A stretch of DNA of 8,363 nucleotides, taken from assembly GCA_034660675.1 (NCBI GenBank), contig JAYEJT010000148.1, forward strand, positions 1 through 8,363, written 5' to 3'. The stretch comes from CG03 sp034660675. Its GTDB lineage: Bacteria > CG03. This document shows positions 7,308 to 8,363 of this stretch, piece after piece. Made by a program: the position numbers and the translations under genes. Numbering within the stretch: position 1 is the first letter of the stretch; each line of letters begins with the position of its first letter. The notes beneath the pieces were generated by a model that saw nothing but the letters and a program-made list of their open reading frames with translations, was not told the DNA's origin and ran no database searches.

Positions 7308-8075
7308 TTATTCTTCTTCAAACGCGACAATACGGCTGATGCAGGATTCGCCACCCACAAATTTCCACGGGAAACAACCTATCGTCGTGCGCTTGTTAAG
7401 CAGCTCGTCAATCTCTCCGCCCAAATTCTCGGCGTGAATAATATCCTGGGGAAACAGCCTCACGTGCATGAGCTGATAATGGTCCTCGGGGAACATTTCG
7501 TCCAGGCTTTTTCCGTGTTTCTTTTGAAGGTATTTGTCGCACTTGACCGCTTCTTTAGGCATCCAGTCTTTTATTTTTGTGTTCATGGGATGATCCGCTG
7601 AACCACAGTCAACGCCCAGCCATTTCAGCTTCTTCTTCTCGCACCACGCCGCGAACTCCATCATCGGCCCGGGATGCCTGACCATGTACCTGACCTCGTC
7701 GGCCTCGGGCTGATCCCATGCATATTTGTGATAACCCGTGTTGATTATGAGGATGTCTCCTTCTTTCACCTCAACCCTGTCCTCTATGTCCTTGGACGTA
7801 TAAATACCGTAATCTTCCGCTATGTCGGAAAGATCAACGATAACGCCGGGGCCGTAAAGAAAACCGTTCAAAGGCAGCGACGCGATATCCTTTCCGTGCG
7901 TGCAGAAATGCAAAGGCCCGTCCAGATGCGTTCCCACATGATTGGAATGTGTCAGCACCTGGCCGTTTGCGCCGTTGGGAGCCAGCCTTTTAAAGAACTT
8001 GATCTGTAACGGCTCGTAGGTCGGCCAGGCCGGTGTCAAATGACTGATGGGCTGCGATAAATCATAAAGTTTCAT
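7308..8075 (-). CDS. Cyclase family metal-dependent hydrolase (PF04199, KynB-like)
   Basis: 255 residues, first gene of the visible cluster. Family members are cytosolic, metal-dependent hydrolases such as arylformamidase (kynurenine formamidase) and isatin hydrolase. The metal signature HxGTHxDxPxH is intact: H46, G48, T49, H50, D52, P54, H56. The N-terminal 'YDLSQPIS' (4-11) and the central 'GDILIINTGYHK' are also typical. A segment at about 185-230 ('KKHGKSLDEMFPEDHYQLMH' and after), followed by 'RTTIGCFPWKFVGGESCISRIVAF', forms the C-terminal part of the barrel. The start ATG at 8073-8075 has an excellent GGAGG at 8083-8087, spaced 7 nt. The gap to argF is 29 bases, so the two are probably co-transcribed. 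The substrate cannot be named: there is no tryptophan-degradation gene nearby, so 'kynurenine formamidase' would be over-annotation. Confidence 0.88.
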   Translation of the reverse strand: MKLYDLSQPISHLTPAWPTYEPLQIKFFKRLAPNGANGQVLTHSNHVGTHLDGPLHFCTHGKDIASLPLNGFLYGPGVIVDLSDIAEDYGIYTSKDIEDRVEVKEGDILIINTGYHKYAWDQPEADEVRYMVRHPGPMMEFAAWCEKKKLKWLGVDCGSADHPMNTKIKDWMPKEAVKCDKYLQKKHGKSLDEMFPEDHYQLMHVRLFPQDIIHAENLGGEIDELLNKRTTIGCFPWKFVGGESCISRIVAFEEE

Positions 8076-8082
8076 AATATTT

Positions 8083-8087
8083 CCTCC
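8083..8087 (-). promoter_or_regulatory. Shine-Dalgarno site of the cyclase gene
   Basis: GGAGG seven bases before the ATG at 8075 is a near-ideal ribosome-binding site. A potential hairpin (8093-8111) ends five bases before it on the transcript, so leader structure could affect access to it. Confidence 0.75.
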
Positions 8088-8092
8088 AAAAG

Positions 8093-8111
8093 GGACAGTC
8101 TAATCCTGTCC
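8093..8111 (-). repeat. Leader hairpin, GGACAG/CTGTCC
   Basis: Six-base perfect inverted repeat: plus-strand GGACAG at 8093-8098 and CTGTCC at 8106-8111, with a 7-base loop. It can be extended by a G-T pair outside. It falls within the predicted 5' leader of the cluster transcript. It also shares the AGGGAC-x-GT core with the repeat at 8181-8199. Confidence 0.5.
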
Positions 8112-8138
8112 TGATTCTACCTAAACCATATTCCCGGG

Positions 8139-8168
8139 ATTATATCATATACGCGCTGTTTTTTCCAA
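8139..8168 (-). promoter_or_regulatory. Predicted sigma-70-type promoter of the cluster
   Basis: On the minus strand a perfect -10 box TATAAT (8144 to 8139) is preceded, after 18 bases, by TTGGAA (8168 to 8163), which matches 4 of 6 of the -35 consensus. Transcription would start near 8131-8133, giving a leader of about 56 nt before the cyclase ATG. It is the only good promoter-like sequence upstream of the first gene. Its position and orientation fit the whole cluster; it has not been tested. Confidence 0.6.
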
Positions 8169-8180
8169 ATTTACGCGGTC

Positions 8181-8199
8181 AATAGGGACGGTTCCTATT
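8181..8199. repeat. REP-like palindrome AATAGGGACGGTTCCTATT
   Basis: A 19-base near-perfect palindrome: AATAGGGA and TTCCTATT pair over 8 positions (one G-T) around a 3-base CGG loop. Short GGGAC-containing palindromes of this kind resemble the repeats spread by REP-associated tyrosine transposases in many bacterial genomes (resemblance from memory, not searched). It lies just upstream of the predicted promoter. Confidence 0.5.
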
Positions 8200-8238
8200 G
8201 ATATGATAAATATCTCCTCTGCTTACGACTTTTAACAA

Positions 8239-8274
8239 AATATGTAAAAATAGCCAACACTTTTTTTACATATT
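8239..8274. repeat. 12-bp perfect AT-rich inverted repeat
   Basis: AATATGTAAAAA at 8239-8250 and its exact reverse complement TTTTTACATATT at 8263-8274 flank a 12-base spacer. Twelve uninterrupted pairs is long even for AT-rich DNA. It could be an operator for a dimeric regulator or a cruciform or hairpin site. The stem has almost no G or C, so a rho-independent terminator is unlikely. Confidence 0.6.
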
Positions 8275-8303
8275 AGGCAATGTAAGGACGCCCATTTCCT
8301 GAC

Positions 8304-8317
8304 CGGCAAAACTGCCG
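8304..8317. repeat. Small GC hairpin CGGCA/TGCCG
   Basis: CGGCA at 8304-8308 and TGCCG at 8313-8317 form a 5-base stem with a 4-base AAAC loop. On the plus strand only three T follow, and on the minus strand none do, so it is too weak to call a terminator. Confidence 0.3.
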
Positions 8318-8363
8318 TTTAAAATATGATATAATAAAATTTTAGATTGCAGCGCGATGTTAA

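Larger units (their letters stand above)
8076..8363. other. Intergenic leader region, no gene found
   Basis: This 288-base stretch is AT-rich compared with the genes and holds no credible open frame, tRNA or riboswitch. It contains the ribosome-binding site, predicted promoter and four inverted repeats listed separately. It also holds a 12-base block ATTATATCATAT (8139-8150) repeated as its exact reverse complement at 8324-8335. Whether another gene begins to the right cannot be seen. Confidence 0.7.

Noticed and set aside
7308..8075. Naming the cyclase kynB (kynurenine formamidase)
   Set aside because: The metal motif is shared by the whole family and no tryptophan catabolism genes are nearby, so the substrate is not supported.
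8304..8320. Rho-independent terminator
   Set aside because: The stem is only 5 bp and the T run on the plus strand is three bases, with no plus-strand gene before it.

Overview
The window is one continuous minus-strand gene cluster. Every gene is transcribed from right to left, coding is nearly gapless from about 8075 down to position 1, and the last gene runs off the left edge. In transcription order the genes encode: a metal-dependent cyclase/hydrolase (PF04199 type); ornithine carbamoyltransferase (argF); a GT-A glycosyltransferase resembling mannosylglycerate or glucosyl-3-phosphoglycerate synthases; a GAF-GAF-HD-GYP protein (probable cyclic-di-GMP phosphodiesterase); an RnfC-like flavin/iron-sulfur subunit; MurB; Ddl; and the first 193 residues of FtsQ/DivIB. 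The only sizeable non-coding stretch is 8076-8363, which holds a good sigma-70-type promoter and several inverted repeats.

The junctions are very tight. argF and the glycosyltransferase share one base (TAATG). rnfC/murB, murB/ddl and ddl/ftsQ each overlap as ATGA. The glycosyltransferase/HD-GYP and HD-GYP/rnfC gaps are 5 and 2 bases with the starts chosen here. This supports one polycistronic message with translational coupling, and it decides several starts: the longest open frames for murB, rnfC and the glycosyltransferase begin well inside the previous gene, whereas the starts chosen here sit at the junctions.

Functionally the cluster is mixed. The left end (murB-ddl-ftsQ) is a conserved piece of the division and cell-wall (dcw) cluster. 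What precedes murB is not the usual murG/murC but an RnfC homologue without the other Rnf subunits, a signalling protein, a glycosyltransferase and an arginine-biosynthesis gene. MurB and Ddl would feed UDP-MurNAc and D-Ala-D-Ala into peptidoglycan, and FtsQ would act at the septum. The other genes need not share a pathway with them.

The organism is a bacterium with a peptidoglycan wall. An Rnf-type subunit, HD-GYP signalling, mid-range base composition and a rearranged dcw cluster would fit an uncultivated anaerobic lineage such as Omnitrophota or Elusimicrobiota. That placement is a weak inference and was not tested. No prophage, transposase, CRISPR array, tRNA or rRNA was seen. The observations most worth a second look are the altered active-site residues in MurB, the orphan RnfC in a dcw context, and the repeat-rich leader region (a 12-bp perfect inverted repeat, a GGGAC-type hairpin and duplicated -10-like blocks).
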